From assembly GCF_016863515.1 (NCBI RefSeq), contig NZ_BOPA01000014.1, positions 186,001 through 250,000 on the forward strand: DNA of 64,000 nt, written 5' to 3'. This DNA comes from Micromonospora gifhornensis (GTDB taxonomy: Bacteria > Actinomycetota > Actinomycetes > Mycobacteriales > Micromonosporaceae). A program made the translations under genes and the position numbers. The notes below the pieces were generated by a model that ran no database searches, was not told the origin of the DNA, and saw only the letters and a list, made by a program, of their open reading frames with translations. Every line of letters begins with the position of its first letter. Within the stretch, counting starts at the first letter, position 1. Below are positions 1 to 9,150 of the stretch, one piece after another.

Positions 1-1
1 G

Positions 2-1039
2 TTGCTCGCCGCGTACTACGTCCTCGGGCTCGGCCCCGGTGACGAGGTGCTGGTGCCGTCCCTGACCTTCCTCGCCACCGCATCGCCGCTGTTCGTGCTC
101 GGCGCCACCCCGGTGCTCTGCGACAGCGCAGCGGCCAACGGCAACGTCACCGCCGCCAGCCTGGCCGAGCGGATCACCAGCCGGACCCGGGCCATCGCGG
201 TCACCCACCTGTTCGGTCACCCCTGCCCGATGGCGGAGATCGCACAGCTCGCCCGCGAACGGTCACTGGCGCTGATCGAGGACTGCTCGCACGCCCACGG
301 ATCGACGATCGACGGAGTCCCGGTGGGCACCTTCGGCGACCTCGCCGTCTTCAGCATCGGCGGACTCAAACTCGTCAGCGGTGGGATGGGCGGTGTCCTC
401 GCCTGCCGCGACACCCGCCACTACGACCTGGCGTGCCTGCTGAGCAGCTTCCGGCAACGCAGCAACCTCACCGTCCGGGATCCGGCGTTGCGTCGCCTCG
501 CCGACGTCGGGCTGGGCGGCAACCTGCGGATCAGCCCCGTCGCGGCCGTCCTGGCCAGCAGCCACATGCGACGGCTCGACGCGCTGGTACGCGCCAAACA
601 CGACAACGCCACCGCACTCGTCGCCGCGCTCAGCACCCACCCGGGCATCGAAGGGCTGGGCGTCACGGCCGGACACACCATGGGCGGCTGGTACGACATC
701 GTGCTGCGCGTCGACCCGCTGCGCGCCGGCTTCGACCGCGACGAACTGATTGCCGCGCTGAAGCGGCACGGCGTACGGGCCGGTGTGCCGCAGACCGCCC
801 CGCTGCACCGTACGTCGGTCTTCACCGGCGCCCGGCCACCGACCTGGCACGCCTACTCACCGGCCACGTTGCGCCGACGCTTCACGTACGCCCCGGAGGA
901 CCTTCCGGTGAGCGCCCGGCTGCACGACGAGTGGATCAGCCTGCCGGCAACCTACTTCAACGAGCCGCAGGAGGAACTGCTCGGCGCGTACCGGCGGGCT
1001 GCCGAGCGGGCGCTGTCCGACCTGGCGGCGACCCGATGA
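2..1039 (+). CDS. DegT/DnrJ/EryC1-type PLP aminotransferase, 5' truncated
   Basis: This is the C-terminal 345 residues of a PLP-dependent aminotransferase of the DegT/DnrJ/EryC1/StrS family. These enzymes usually aminate keto-sugars or keto-cyclitols with glutamate or glutamine as donor. The visible protein opens in the family motif GPGDEVLVPSLTFLAT, so about 40-60 N-terminal residues lie outside the window. The cofactor lysine is visible residue K123 in GGLKLVSGGMGG, preceded by the EDCSHAHG segment that carries the PLP-ring aspartate. It is the first visible gene of a forward operon and overlaps the next gene by ATGA (1036-1039). In this NRPS context it probably makes an amino group on a precursor; the substrate cannot be read from sequence. 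Confidence 0.9.
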   Translation: MLAAYYVLGLGPGDEVLVPSLTFLATASPLFVLGATPVLCDSAAANGNVTAASLAERITSRTRAIAVTHLFGHPCPMAEIAQLARERSLALIEDCSHAHGSTIDGVPVGTFGDLAVFSIGGLKLVSGGMGGVLACRDTRHYDLACLLSSFRQRSNLTVRDPALRRLADVGLGGNLRISPVAAVLASSHMRRLDALVRAKHDNATALVAALSTHPGIEGLGVTAGHTMGGWYDIVLRVDPLRAGFDRDELIAALKRHGVRAGVPQTAPLHRTSVFTGARPPTWHAYSPATLRRRFTYAPEDLPVSARLHDEWISLPATYFNEPQEELLGAYRRAAERALSDLAATR

Positions 1040-2094
1040 GCCAGACCTCGGTCTACCTCGTCGGCGTGCAGAGCCTCGCCAGCTGGTTCACCCACTTCGT
1101 CCAGTGGCGACCGGGCGATCGGCACCTGCATCTGGGGGAGGGGCCGGTCGACGCCGAGGCGCTCCAGCGCAGCTTCCAGGGCCTCGACGCCGCCACCGCC
1201 GTCTTCCTCACCAGCCACGACACGCTGTTACGCGACCGGGAACTCGCCGCCGGGCTGCGCGTCGCCGGCCACCGGGTCATCGTCCAGTCGGCGAGCGCGG
1301 CGAGCCTCGGCCTCGACAAGGTGGCGATGAAGCGCTTCTTCGACCGGCACGGCATCCCCACCGCGCCGTGGCGGTACCAGGACGAGGGCACCTTCGACGG
1401 AGCCGGCGACGACCTGCTGGTGGTGAAGGGCCGCAACAGCACCCAGAGCATCGGTATCCGGATGGCCACCGAGGTGACGTCGTCCCCGCAGTACTTCACC
1501 GAACGGTACGCCGACGGTGTGGAGTACTCGGTCGTGGCGCACCGGACCGGCGGGCGCACCATCACCCTCCCGCCGGTCTGGAAGGGACCCACCTCGCCGA
1601 TGCTGGTCCCACCGTGGCGCCGGCTGCGGCTGTGCCCCGCCCCCGGTCTGACCCCGGCCCTCGACACCTGGCTGCGCGACACCACCGAAACGATCGCGCA
1701 GGCCGCCGACGTCGACGGCTACCTGGAAGTGGAGTTCCTGGTCCAGGCCGACGGCACCGGTCTGGTCCTGGAGATCAACCCGCGGATCTGCGGCACGCTG
1801 CGCATCGCCGCGCTGGCCGCCGAGGTTCCCGTCTTCTCGCTACACCACCTGACGTCGTCGGCGGCGCTGCCGGCCCTCCGGTACGCCGCCGAGGTCCCGT
1901 ACACCGGCGCGTCGTTCAACGACCCGGCACAGCAGGTGTACGCCACCTCGCGGCTCACCGTCGCCGCGCCGGACCCGACGACCGTCATCACCGCGCTTCG
2001 CCGGCACGCCGGTGACCGCGCACTGCTCTACGACCCCTGGACCACCGGCAACGCGCCGACCCTGCTCGGAGCCCGAGAGGAAACCCCGTTATGA
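1036..2094 (+). CDS. ATP-grasp domain ligase
   Basis: A 352-residue ATP-grasp enzyme. Such enzymes activate a carboxylate as acyl phosphate and ligate it to an amine or other nucleophile. The central lid begins near LGLDKVAMKRFFDRHGIPT (residues about 92-110), the ATP-binding lysine is likely the one in LLVVKGRNS, and the metal-binding end is seen as EVEFLVQADG followed by LVLEINPRICG. The N-terminal 90 residues are not recognisable. The ATG at 1036 overlaps the preceding stop. With no thioesterase visible in the cluster, this ligase is a candidate for forming an amide bond or attaching a side group; that role is inference from context. Confidence 0.88.
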   Translation: MSQTSVYLVGVQSLASWFTHFVQWRPGDRHLHLGEGPVDAEALQRSFQGLDAATAVFLTSHDTLLRDRELAAGLRVAGHRVIVQSASAASLGLDKVAMKRFFDRHGIPTAPWRYQDEGTFDGAGDDLLVVKGRNSTQSIGIRMATEVTSSPQYFTERYADGVEYSVVAHRTGGRTITLPPVWKGPTSPMLVPPWRRLRLCPAPGLTPALDTWLRDTTETIAQAADVDGYLEVEFLVQADGTGLVLEINPRICGTLRIAALAAEVPVFSLHHLTSSAALPALRYAAEVPYTGASFNDPAQQVYATSRLTVAAPDPTTVITALRRHAGDRALLYDPWTTGNAPTLLGAREETPL

Positions 2095-3401
2095 GCACCG
2101 AAACCGTCCGCGATGGAGCACCGTCGGATGACGGAGCTCCACCACCCTCGCTGAACCGGCACCGCGACTTCAACAAGCTCTGGCTCGGGCAGGGGATCTC
2201 CGCCTTCGGCACCGAGATCACCACCCTGGCGTTGCCGCTCACCGCGATCCTCATTCTCGATGCGAGCGCCACCCAGATCGGCGTCATGTCGGCGTTGCGG
2301 GAGCTGGCCTTCCTGGGCCCTCTCCTGTTCTTCGGCGTCCTCGTCGACCGGATGCGCCGACGTCCGTTGATGATCGGTACCGACCTGGCCCGTGCCTTCG
2401 TGATCGGTCTCGTGCCGGTGCTGGCCTTCCTCGACTCGCTGACCATGATGGTGATGTACCTCGTCGCCTTCACCGTCGGTTGCCTCTCGGTCATCTTCGA
2501 CCTGGCCTACCGCTCCTACCTGCCCAGCATCGTCTCCCGCGAGCAGTTGATGGCCGGCAACAGCCGGCTGCAGGCCACCGACTCGCTGTCCCAGATCGCC
2601 GGTCCCGGCCTGGCCGGTCTGCTCGTGCAGGCGCTGCGAGCGCCGTTCGCGCTGGTCATCGACGCGATCTCATTCGTCGCCTCGGCGATCGCCATCGCGC
2701 TGGTGAAGACCCCGGAGCCGCCGGTCGAGCGGTCCGCCGAGGACATCGGTCGCGGCTGGCGGGGAGTCTTCAGCGACATCGGCAACGGCATGCGGATCAC
2801 CGTCCGGCACCCGGTGGTCCGGGCCCTGGCCGGCAACAGCGCCACCTTCAACTTCTTCTCGATGCTGATGCTCACCCTCTTCGTGCTGTACGCGACCCGC
2901 GAGTTCGGCATCACCCCGGCCGCGCTCGGCTTCATCTTCGCCGCCTTCGGCGTCGGCGGTCTGCTCGGCGCGGTGACCATGGGACGGCTGCTGAAGGTGT
3001 TGGGCTACGGACGGCTGCTGATCGTCGCCTACCTGCTGGCGGTCGTGCCGATCGTGGCCATACCGTTCGTCGACGGTTCGCCGACCACCGCCGCGATCCT
3101 CTTCGGGATCATCCACTTCGTGGTCGGTTACGGCATCGTCTCGTCGAACATCGCCGAGATGACCATGCGTCAGATGGTGATCCCCCAGCACATCCTGGGT
3201 CGGGTCAACGCCAGCTTCCGGTTCCTCATCGGTGGCCTGGTGCCGATCTCCGCGCTGGTGGCGGGCCTGCTCGGTGACTCCATCGGGTTGCGGGCAACGC
3301 TGTTCATCACCGCCGTGGGCATCCCGCTGTCGCTGCTGTGGCTGATCTTCTCGCCGATTCCGAAGTTGCGCACCGTTCAGGACGTGGAGGCGACGGCATG
3401 A
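2091..3401 (+). CDS. MFS efflux transporter
   Basis: A 436-residue major facilitator superfamily protein with about 12 hydrophobic segments, of the MFS_3/enterobactin-exporter-like type. It begins RDFNKLWLGQGISAFG, which is typical of this subgroup, and has the loop signature LVDRMRRRPLMIGTDLARA between TM2 and TM3. It probably sits in the cell membrane and exports the product of the surrounding NRPS genes. It overlaps both neighbours by 4 bases (2091-2094 and 3398-3401), so it is translationally coupled within the operon. Confidence 0.9.
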   Translation: MSTETVRDGAPSDDGAPPPSLNRHRDFNKLWLGQGISAFGTEITTLALPLTAILILDASATQIGVMSALRELAFLGPLLFFGVLVDRMRRRPLMIGTDLARAFVIGLVPVLAFLDSLTMMVMYLVAFTVGCLSVIFDLAYRSYLPSIVSREQLMAGNSRLQATDSLSQIAGPGLAGLLVQALRAPFALVIDAISFVASAIAIALVKTPEPPVERSAEDIGRGWRGVFSDIGNGMRITVRHPVVRALAGNSATFNFFSMLMLTLFVLYATREFGITPAALGFIFAAFGVGGLLGAVTMGRLLKVLGYGRLLIVAYLLAVVPIVAIPFVDGSPTTAAILFGIIHFVVGYGIVSSNIAEMTMRQMVIPQHILGRVNASFRFLIGGLVPISALVAGLLGDSIGLRATLFITAVGIPLSLLWLIFSPIPKLRTVQDVEATA

Positions 3402-4036
3402 GTGGTCCGACGCTCGACGGTGGCTGCGACCGCGGTTACGCGATGAGCCCCTGCCTGTGGGGACGTGAGCCGGAACCGGTCGTCGAGAGCCTGGCCCAGC
3501 GCACCTCGCTGGAGGGCCTCCGGGTGCTGGACGCCGGCTGCGGCGAAGGGCGCAATGCCGCGTTCCTGGCCCGACACGGTGCGCTCGTCGACGCGACCGA
3601 CGTGTCCGAGTTGGCGTTGCGCAACGCTCGGGGGGCGTGGCCGGACGAGGTGGGGATCACCTGGTCGGTGCGGGACGTCCTCACCCAACCGTTGCCGCCC
3701 GCCAGCTACGACGTGGTGGTCTTCGACAGTGTGGCGCACTGGCTCGCCGACGAGGCGTCCGTCGCCGCCGCGGTCACCGCCCTGCAACAGGCCACCCGGG
3801 TCGGCGGCTGGCACGTCCTGTGCGCCTTCAACGACCGTGCCCAGGAACTGGACAACCACGTCAACCCGCCCCGCTGCATCCTGCCGCACGGCACTCTCGT
3901 CGGCTACTACCTCAAGCCGGACTGGGAACTTGTCGAGGTACACGACGACGACGTCATCTCCTCCCACGCCGACCAGCCCATCCCGCACCGGCACTCGGCC
4001 ACCCGGCTCCTGGCGCGGCGGTGGGGGACAGGGTGA
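3398..4036 (+). CDS. class I SAM-dependent methyltransferase
   Basis: A 212-residue methyltransferase. The SAM-binding motif I is VLDAGCGEGRN (residues 43-53), followed by the acidic motif II in DATDVSE and the post-motif YDVVVFDSV. The compact size and the GEGRNAAFLA sequence resemble small TehB-like methyltransferases. The ATG at 3398 overlaps the MFS stop and the TGA at 4034-4036 overlaps the GTG start of the NRPS. It is likely a tailoring or precursor methylase in the cluster; whether it methylates O, N or C cannot be told. Confidence 0.87.
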   Translation: MSGPTLDGGCDRGYAMSPCLWGREPEPVVESLAQRTSLEGLRVLDAGCGEGRNAAFLARHGALVDATDVSELALRNARGAWPDEVGITWSVRDVLTQPLPPASYDVVVFDSVAHWLADEASVAAAVTALQQATRVGGWHVLCAFNDRAQELDNHVNPPRCILPHGTLVGYYLKPDWELVEVHDDDVISSHADQPIPHRHSATRLLARRWGTG

Positions 4037-7000
4037 CCGGCATCGAGATCCCGCGTGGCCGACTGGCGCCGTTGTCGTTCCCGCAGGAGCAACTGTGGCT
4101 GATGGAGAGCCTCGCTCCCGGCACCTACAACGAGGTCTGGGTGCTGCGGATCGAGGGCGAGCTGCGGGTGCCGCTGCTGCAACGGAGCCTCGACCTGATC
4201 CTGAGCCGGCACGAGGTGCTGCGCTCCACCTTCGACACCGTCGACGGTACGCCGGTCTGCCGCATCCTGCCCGAACTCACCATCGACCTGGGGCAGCCGA
4301 CGGATCTGGCGTACGTGCCGGTGGCGCTACGCGACCAGATGGTCGCCGATCTCGCCGCCCTGGTCGCGGACCCTCCGTACGACCTGCGTAGCGGTCCACT
4401 GGTCCGCGCCGCGCTGCTGCGGCTCGACGACGCCGAGCACATCCTCGTCCTCGCCACCCACCACATCGTGGCCGACGGCTGGTCGCTGCGCGTGGTGCTG
4501 CACGAGATGCTTGCCGCCTACGAGGCGTTCGCTGCCGGGCGGGCACCTGAGCTGCCACCTCTGCCGTGCCAGTACCGGCACTTCGCCGAGGAACAGCGTC
4601 GGCTGCTCGACGGTCGGGAACTCGCCGAGGAACAGCGGTACTGGCGTGCCCAACTCGACGGGGCCGTGCCCGTGCTCCCGCTGCGTACCGGCGGTCTGCG
4701 TCCACCGGTCAAGTCGCCGCACGGGCGACGCATCCAGGTGACCTTTCCGGCGAGCCTGGCCCGGTCGCTCTACCGGCACGCCACGGGCTGCCGCAGCACC
4801 CCTGCGGCCGTGCTGCTCGCCGCCTTCACCGCGGTCGTGCACCGCTACACCGGTCGGCAGGACCTGCTCATCGGCACCGCCAGTGCGGCCCGTCCGGACG
4901 AGCAGTGGGAGCCACTCGTGGGCTTCTTCGCCACGACGGTGCCGCTGCGCCTGCGGCCCCGCCCCGATCAGTCGTTCCACGAGCTCGTACGGCATGTGAT
5001 GGAGGTCAGCCTCGACGCGCTGGATCACGACCGGCTGCCCTTCTCCCAACTTGTCGATCTGGTCCGACCCGACCGGGATCCGAGCTACCATCCGCTGATC
5101 CAGGTGGTCTTCTCGCATGCCGACGTCCGCGACGCGGAGCTGACCGGCGAGACCCTGCGCCTGCGGTACGAGCACGTTCCCCGGTCCCGGTCCCGCTTCG
5201 ATCTGATCGTGGAGGCCCAGACCAGCCCGAGCAGCATCGGTTTCTGGCTGGAGTTCGACGAGGGGCTGCTTCCCGAGCCGTTCGTGCGGGCCCTCTTCGA
5301 CCACCTGCGGTCCCTGCTGGCCGCGGCGATCGAGGCGCCCGGGATGGCGCTGACCGACCTGCCGATGCTCTCCGCCGCGGAGCGGGCCGTGGCCATCGCC
5401 GAGGTGCCACCTGTCGGTGTCCCGGTCCCCGCTGCGGAGCAGGTGGTGCAGGGCCTGGACACGCTCGCACCGCAGGGCGTGGTCGGCCGGATCGTCGCGG
5501 TCGACCCACAGCACGTCCGACTTGTCGGCGACCGCCTCCTGGCGGTGCACGGGCAGACCCTCACCGACACCGGCGACCTCGGATACGTCGACGGGCGGGG
5601 CGAGATCGTGCGGCTCGGCCCCCGCAACCAGCATCCGGTGATCAACGGATTGACCGTGCCGTTGGACGAGGTGGCCGCCACGATCTCGGTGCATCCCGGC
5701 GTCCGTGCCGCCGAGGTCGGCTACGACGGCACTCCGCCGGTGCTGCGTGCCCGGGTGACGTGCGCCGGCGACCCGGTCCCGACTGCTCGGCAGTTGGCCG
5801 AGTTTCTCGCCACCCGGCTGCCCCGGTACGCGATTCCCGCGGTGATCGACGTGGACCGCCCGGCGGCCGAGAGCACCGGCGACAGCGCGATCCTCGGCCA
5901 GGTACGCCGGAGCTGGCGGCAGGTGATGGGCCGGGACGACCTCGACGACGACGATGACTTCTTCGCCCTCGGCGGACACTCGATCCTGGCGGCGGAACTG
6001 GTGTCGCGGCTGCGTACCGAGCTCGGTCGGTCGGTGCCGATCCGGTGGATCTTCGAGGCCCCGACGGTGCGCTCCCTGGCCCGTCGGATCGAGCGGGAGG
6101 ACACCGCCGGCCCGGCGCGGGCGCGCGTCGCCGCCCCGACCGGCGCCCCGGCCCTCGGTTCGGGCAGTGGGGCAGCGCCCGGGCCGGGGGCCGCGCCGGC
6201 CGGTACCGCGCCACTGACGGCGGCGCAGACCCAGATCTGGGTGCTGGACCGGCTCGCTCCCGGTCGGGCCACCTATCACAGCCCGCTGCGGGTCGACATC
6301 GGCGGCACACTCGACGTGGCCGCGCTACGGCAGGCGTTCGCGCAGGTGGTCGAGCGGCACGAGATGCTGCGCAGCGTGATCCGGTTCGTCGTCGACCGGC
6401 CGGTGCAGGTGCCGCAGCCGCAGGGTCCGCAGCTGTCGGTCACCGACCTGAGCGCGCTGCCACCGCAGGCGCAGGCGGCCGAGATCGACCGGCTCGCGCA
6501 GGCGCAGGCGCTGCGACCGTTCGACCTCGCCCGGGAGCCGGGCATCCGGGCAACCCTGGTCGTGGGTGCCGACGCACGGCACGTGCTGCTGCTCACCGTG
6601 CATCACATCGCCATGGACGGGGTGGGCTTCCAGGTGTTCTGTCGGGACCTGAGCGCCTGCTACAACGCCCTCGTCGGCGGAGCGAACCCGCCACCGACGG
6701 CGGCAGCCGGGCTGACCTGGCAGCAGTACGCCCGCTGGGAGGACGAGTGGCTGGGCGGCCCCGAGCCGGCCAGGCTGTGGGCGTACTGGGAGCAGGCCCT
6801 GGCGGGGTTGCCCGTGCTGGCGTTGCCGACGCCGCTGCCCCGGCCGCCGCTGCCCACCTTCGACGGTGACCAGCTCACGATCCTGCTCGACCCGGAGCAG
6901 ACCGCAGCGGTGCTGCGGTTGGCCACCACCCAGCGGGTCAGCCCGTTCATCCTGGTCACCGCCGCGCAGGCGGCCTTGCTGCACCACCTTTCCGGCAGCC

Positions 7001-7515
7001 ACGACGTGCCGATCGGCACGGTGGGGGAGAACCGCCGCCTGCCGGGGGCCCAGGAACTGCTCGGCTGCACCATCGCGACGCTGGTGCTGCGGGTGGACTG
7101 CGCCGGTGATCCGTCCTTCGCGCAGCTGCTGACCCGGGTACGGGACACGGTGCTGGGCGCGTACGACCATCAGGGCCTGCCGTTTCCTCAGCTGGTGCGG
7201 GCCGCCGCGATGCCACGGCAACTGGACCGGCTGCCCCTGTTCCAGGTGGCGGTGGAGTGGCAGGAGCCCGACCGTAGCGGATGGAACCTGGCCGGCTGCA
7301 CGGTCGACTGGCACTTCACCCGGCTCGACACGGCCCGCAACGACCTGTACTTCACCGCCGCCCTCCGGGCCGACCGGTTGGAACTCAGTGTCGAGTTCAA
7401 CACCAACCTGTGGGACGCGCCGTCCGCGCGCGGACTGCTGACCCGTTGGCGTGACCTTCTGCTGGCGGCGACGCACCGACCCGACCAGCGGTTGTCCGAG
7501 CTGGCCGGGTCGTGA
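4033..7515 (+). CDS. NRPS protein: C, vestigial A, PCP, C
   Basis: A 1160-residue nonribosomal peptide synthetase starting with GTG in a GTGA overlap. Domain order: condensation domain (about 10-440, active-site HHIVADG at 143-149); a region of roughly 170 residues (about 445-615) matching only the C-terminal part of an adenylation domain (TGDLGYVDGRGEIVRLG near 513, then an A8-like stretch); a carrier domain with pantetheine serine S650 in LGGHS; a proline/alanine-rich linker; and a second condensation domain (about 727-1155, HHIAMDG at 857-863). Motifs A1-A6 and the A10 lysine motif NGK are absent, so the A region should not activate an amino acid. The carrier must be loaded in trans, most likely by the A-PCP protein at 9495 or an enzyme outside the window. 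No release domain is present. Confidence 0.93.
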   Translation: MTGIEIPRGRLAPLSFPQEQLWLMESLAPGTYNEVWVLRIEGELRVPLLQRSLDLILSRHEVLRSTFDTVDGTPVCRILPELTIDLGQPTDLAYVPVALRDQMVADLAALVADPPYDLRSGPLVRAALLRLDDAEHILVLATHHIVADGWSLRVVLHEMLAAYEAFAAGRAPELPPLPCQYRHFAEEQRRLLDGRELAEEQRYWRAQLDGAVPVLPLRTGGLRPPVKSPHGRRIQVTFPASLARSLYRHATGCRSTPAAVLLAAFTAVVHRYTGRQDLLIGTASAARPDEQWEPLVGFFATTVPLRLRPRPDQSFHELVRHVMEVSLDALDHDRLPFSQLVDLVRPDRDPSYHPLIQVVFSHADVRDAELTGETLRLRYEHVPRSRSRFDLIVEAQTSPSSIGFWLEFDEGLLPEPFVRALFDHLRSLLAAAIEAPGMALTDLPMLSAAERAVAIAEVPPVGVPVPAAEQVVQGLDTLAPQGVVGRIVAVDPQHVRLVGDRLLAVHGQTLTDTGDLGYVDGRGEIVRLGPRNQHPVINGLTVPLDEVAATISVHPGVRAAEVGYDGTPPVLRARVTCAGDPVPTARQLAEFLATRLPRYAIPAVIDVDRPAAESTGDSAILGQVRRSWRQVMGRDDLDDDDDFFALGGHSILAAELVSRLRTELGRSVPIRWIFEAPTVRSLARRIEREDTAGPARARVAAPTGAPALGSGSGAAPGPGAAPAGTAPLTAAQTQIWVLDRLAPGRATYHSPLRVDIGGTLDVAALRQAFAQVVERHEMLRSVIRFVVDRPVQVPQPQGPQLSVTDLSALPPQAQAAEIDRLAQAQALRPFDLAREPGIRATLVVGADARHVLLLTVHHIAMDGVGFQVFCRDLSACYNALVGGANPPPTAAAGLTWQQYARWEDEWLGGPEPARLWAYWEQALAGLPVLALPTPLPRPPLPTFDGDQLTILLDPEQTAAVLRLATTQRVSPFILVTAAQAALLHHLSGSHDVPIGTVGENRRLPGAQELLGCTIATLVLRVDCAGDPSFAQLLTRVRDTVLGAYDHQGLPFPQLVRAAAMPRQLDRLPLFQVAVEWQEPDRSGWNLAGCTVDWHFTRLDTARNDLYFTAALRADRLELSVEFNTNLWDAPSARGLLTRWRDLLLAATHRPDQRLSELAGS

Positions 7516-7522
7516 GCAGGCA

Positions 7523-7569
7523 GTCGGGATGTCGGTGCCCTCGATGCGGCGGGGCATCGACATCCCGAC
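7523..7569. terminator. bidirectional hairpin terminator
   Basis: A 12-bp perfect inverted repeat (7523-7534 and 7558-7569) extended by a further paired block inside the loop. It lies between the convergent NRPS and OMPDC-like genes and is placed to end both operons. There is no strong T-tract. Confidence 0.6.
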
Positions 7570-7573
7570 CTGT

Positions 7574-8431
7574 CTAGCGGTGTCGCGCGATCTCCTCGTG
7601 CCACCACCGGATCCCGGCGCGCAGCGCCGTCGGCGTGGGACCGTGCCGCAGCACCCCGGTCGTCACCGTGAGCATCGCCCGGTCGGCGGCGTCCCGGACC
7701 GGGGCGAGGACCTCCTCGGTACGGCGGTCGGCCCGGCCCAGTCCGGGGATCTCCAGGACACTGTGCGGCAGGCGGCGGACCAGTTGCGCCGACTCGGGCA
7801 GCCGAGCACCCACCACCGCCGCCGCCGGTCCGGGCCCGGCGGTGCCGCAATGCTCGGTGTGCCATCCGGTCAGCGCGTCCGCGATCGCCTCGGCCGTGCT
7901 GGTGCCGCCGTCGGTACGGCTGCCCTGGACCTCTCCGGCACCGTGGTTCGAGGTACGGACCAACGTGAAGACCGCGGTGCCGCTGTCCTGTGCGATCCGC
8001 AGCAAGGGGTGCAGTGTCGCGGTGCCCATGAATGCGCAGGTGGTGACCGCGTCCCCGCCGAGTTGGCTGTCCGGCCCGAGGTACAGATCCGCGTAGGCGG
8101 CCATCGTGTCGTCGGCGTCGCCGACCTTGGCGTCGAGGAGCACCAGCGCGTCCCGCTCGTGGGCGCCGTCGACGAAACGGCGCAACGCCTCAAGCCCGGC
8201 GGTGCCGTGGCGCAGATAGAACGGAACCTGCACCTTGTAACCGGCCACACCGTCGCCGGCCGCCTCCAGGATGATGTCGCCGTAGCGGTCCAGCGACTCG
8301 CTGGTGTCGTCCAGGTCCCACCGGCGCAGCCAGGCCGCCGACGGAGCGACCCCGAGGCAGAGGCTGCCCCGCTGGGCGCTCAGCCTCGACCACGTCCCGG
8401 CAAAGCTGGTCCCTTCTCGGGTCAGCGGCAT
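7574..8431 (-). CDS. OMP-decarboxylase-fold enzyme (PyrF type 2-like), probably repurposed
   Basis: A 285-residue protein of the orotidine-5'-phosphate decarboxylase family, closest in pattern to the actinobacterial type-2 PyrF. The catalytic Lys-Asp-Lys-Asp set is kept: K66 in YKVQVPFY and D100, K102, D105 in LLDAKVGD. Substrate-holding positions differ: the usual GxDP is GVAP (A29), and the phosphate-gripper arginine segment SSRGI is replaced by TVTTGVL near residue 260. The last gene of the mbtH-HAD operon, it overlaps the HAD stop as TGATG at 8429-8433. A cluster-borne copy with altered substrate loops argues for a biosynthetic role on another phosphorylated or non-phosphorylated substrate, not pyrimidine synthesis. 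The altered activity is inference. Confidence 0.82.
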   Translation of the reverse strand: MPLTREGTSFAGTWSRLSAQRGSLCLGVAPSAAWLRRWDLDDTSESLDRYGDIILEAAGDGVAGYKVQVPFYLRHGTAGLEALRRFVDGAHERDALVLLDAKVGDADDTMAAYADLYLGPDSQLGGDAVTTCAFMGTATLHPLLRIAQDSGTAVFTLVRTSNHGAGEVQGSRTDGGTSTAEAIADALTGWHTEHCGTAGPGPAAAVVGARLPESAQLVRRLPHSVLEIPGLGRADRRTEEVLAPVRDAADRAMLTVTTGVLRHGPTPTALRAGIRWWHEEIARHR

Positions 8432-9150
8432 CAGGATCCCTTCCGCACCGTCCGGGCAGCCAACAGCCGGACGAGCTGATCGAGTGTGGTGATGGTGGGT
8501 ACGTCGGCCTGCCCGTCACCGGTACGGTCCAGCCATACCCCGGTCAGCCCGGCCGCGGTGGCGGCGCGGGCGTCGGAGTCGAGTCGGTCCCCCACGTAGA
8601 CCGTCTCGGCGGGTGCGAGGCCGAGCCGGTCGCACACGGCGTGGAAGATCCGCGGGTCCGGCTTGGCCACCCCGTCGACGTCGTCACAGCAGACCAGCGC
8701 CTCCAGCCGGTCCCGGATGCCCAGTGCGGTCAGCTTGCGGTGCTGGTACGCCCGGTCGCTGTTGCTCATCGCCGCGAGGCGCACCTGCGCGTGCCGCAGG
8801 GTGTCGAGCGCGGGTAGCACGTCGGGGAAGAGCGCGAACGCCTCGTCGCAGTGTTCCAGGTACCGGGCCACCCAGGCGTCGATCTCGCTCTCCTCGGGAC
8901 CCAGTGGGAACCCGGCCGTCGCACAGAACTCCCGTGCCCGGCGTCGACGTTGTTCGGTGAAGGTGCACTCACCGCGTAGGTACGCGGTGAAGTGGATCTG
9001 CTCCAGGTGTCGCCAGAGGGCGAGGTACCGTTCGGCGTCGGTGGGGCTCACCGTCCTCGTCGTGGCCAGGTGGGCCAGCAGACCGCGGCCGGTCGCCCCG
9101 GAGAAGTCGACAAGGGTGTCGTCGATGTCGAAGACGACGGCGCGGATCAC
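8431..9150 (-). CDS. HAD-family phosphatase
   Basis: A 239-residue HAD subfamily IA hydrolase. Motif I is VFDIDDTLVD with nucleophile D8 and acid/base D10, motif II is the serine in AAMSNSD, and motifs III/IV are the lysine in GVAKPDPRIF and the aspartates of YVGDRLDSDA. The helical cap lies between motifs I and II. The GTG start at 9150 overlaps the mbtH stop (GTGA, 9147-9150), so it is coupled to mbtH; an upstream in-frame start would run into mbtH. In context it probably removes a phosphate from a biosynthetic intermediate. Confidence 0.9.
   Translation of the reverse strand: MIRAVVFDIDDTLVDFSGATGRGLLAHLATTRTVSPTDAERYLALWRHLEQIHFTAYLRGECTFTEQRRRRAREFCATAGFPLGPEESEIDAWVARYLEHCDEAFALFPDVLPALDTLRHAQVRLAAMSNSDRAYQHRKLTALGIRDRLEALVCCDDVDGVAKPDPRIFHAVCDRLGLAPAETVYVGDRLDSDARAATAAGLTGVWLDRTGDGQADVPTITTLDQLVRLLAARTVRKGS

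Noticed and set aside
433..1035. Long open frame upstream of the ATP-grasp gene
   Set aside because: It is read in another frame across the aminotransferase; the ATP-grasp protein starts at the ATGA overlap at 1036.
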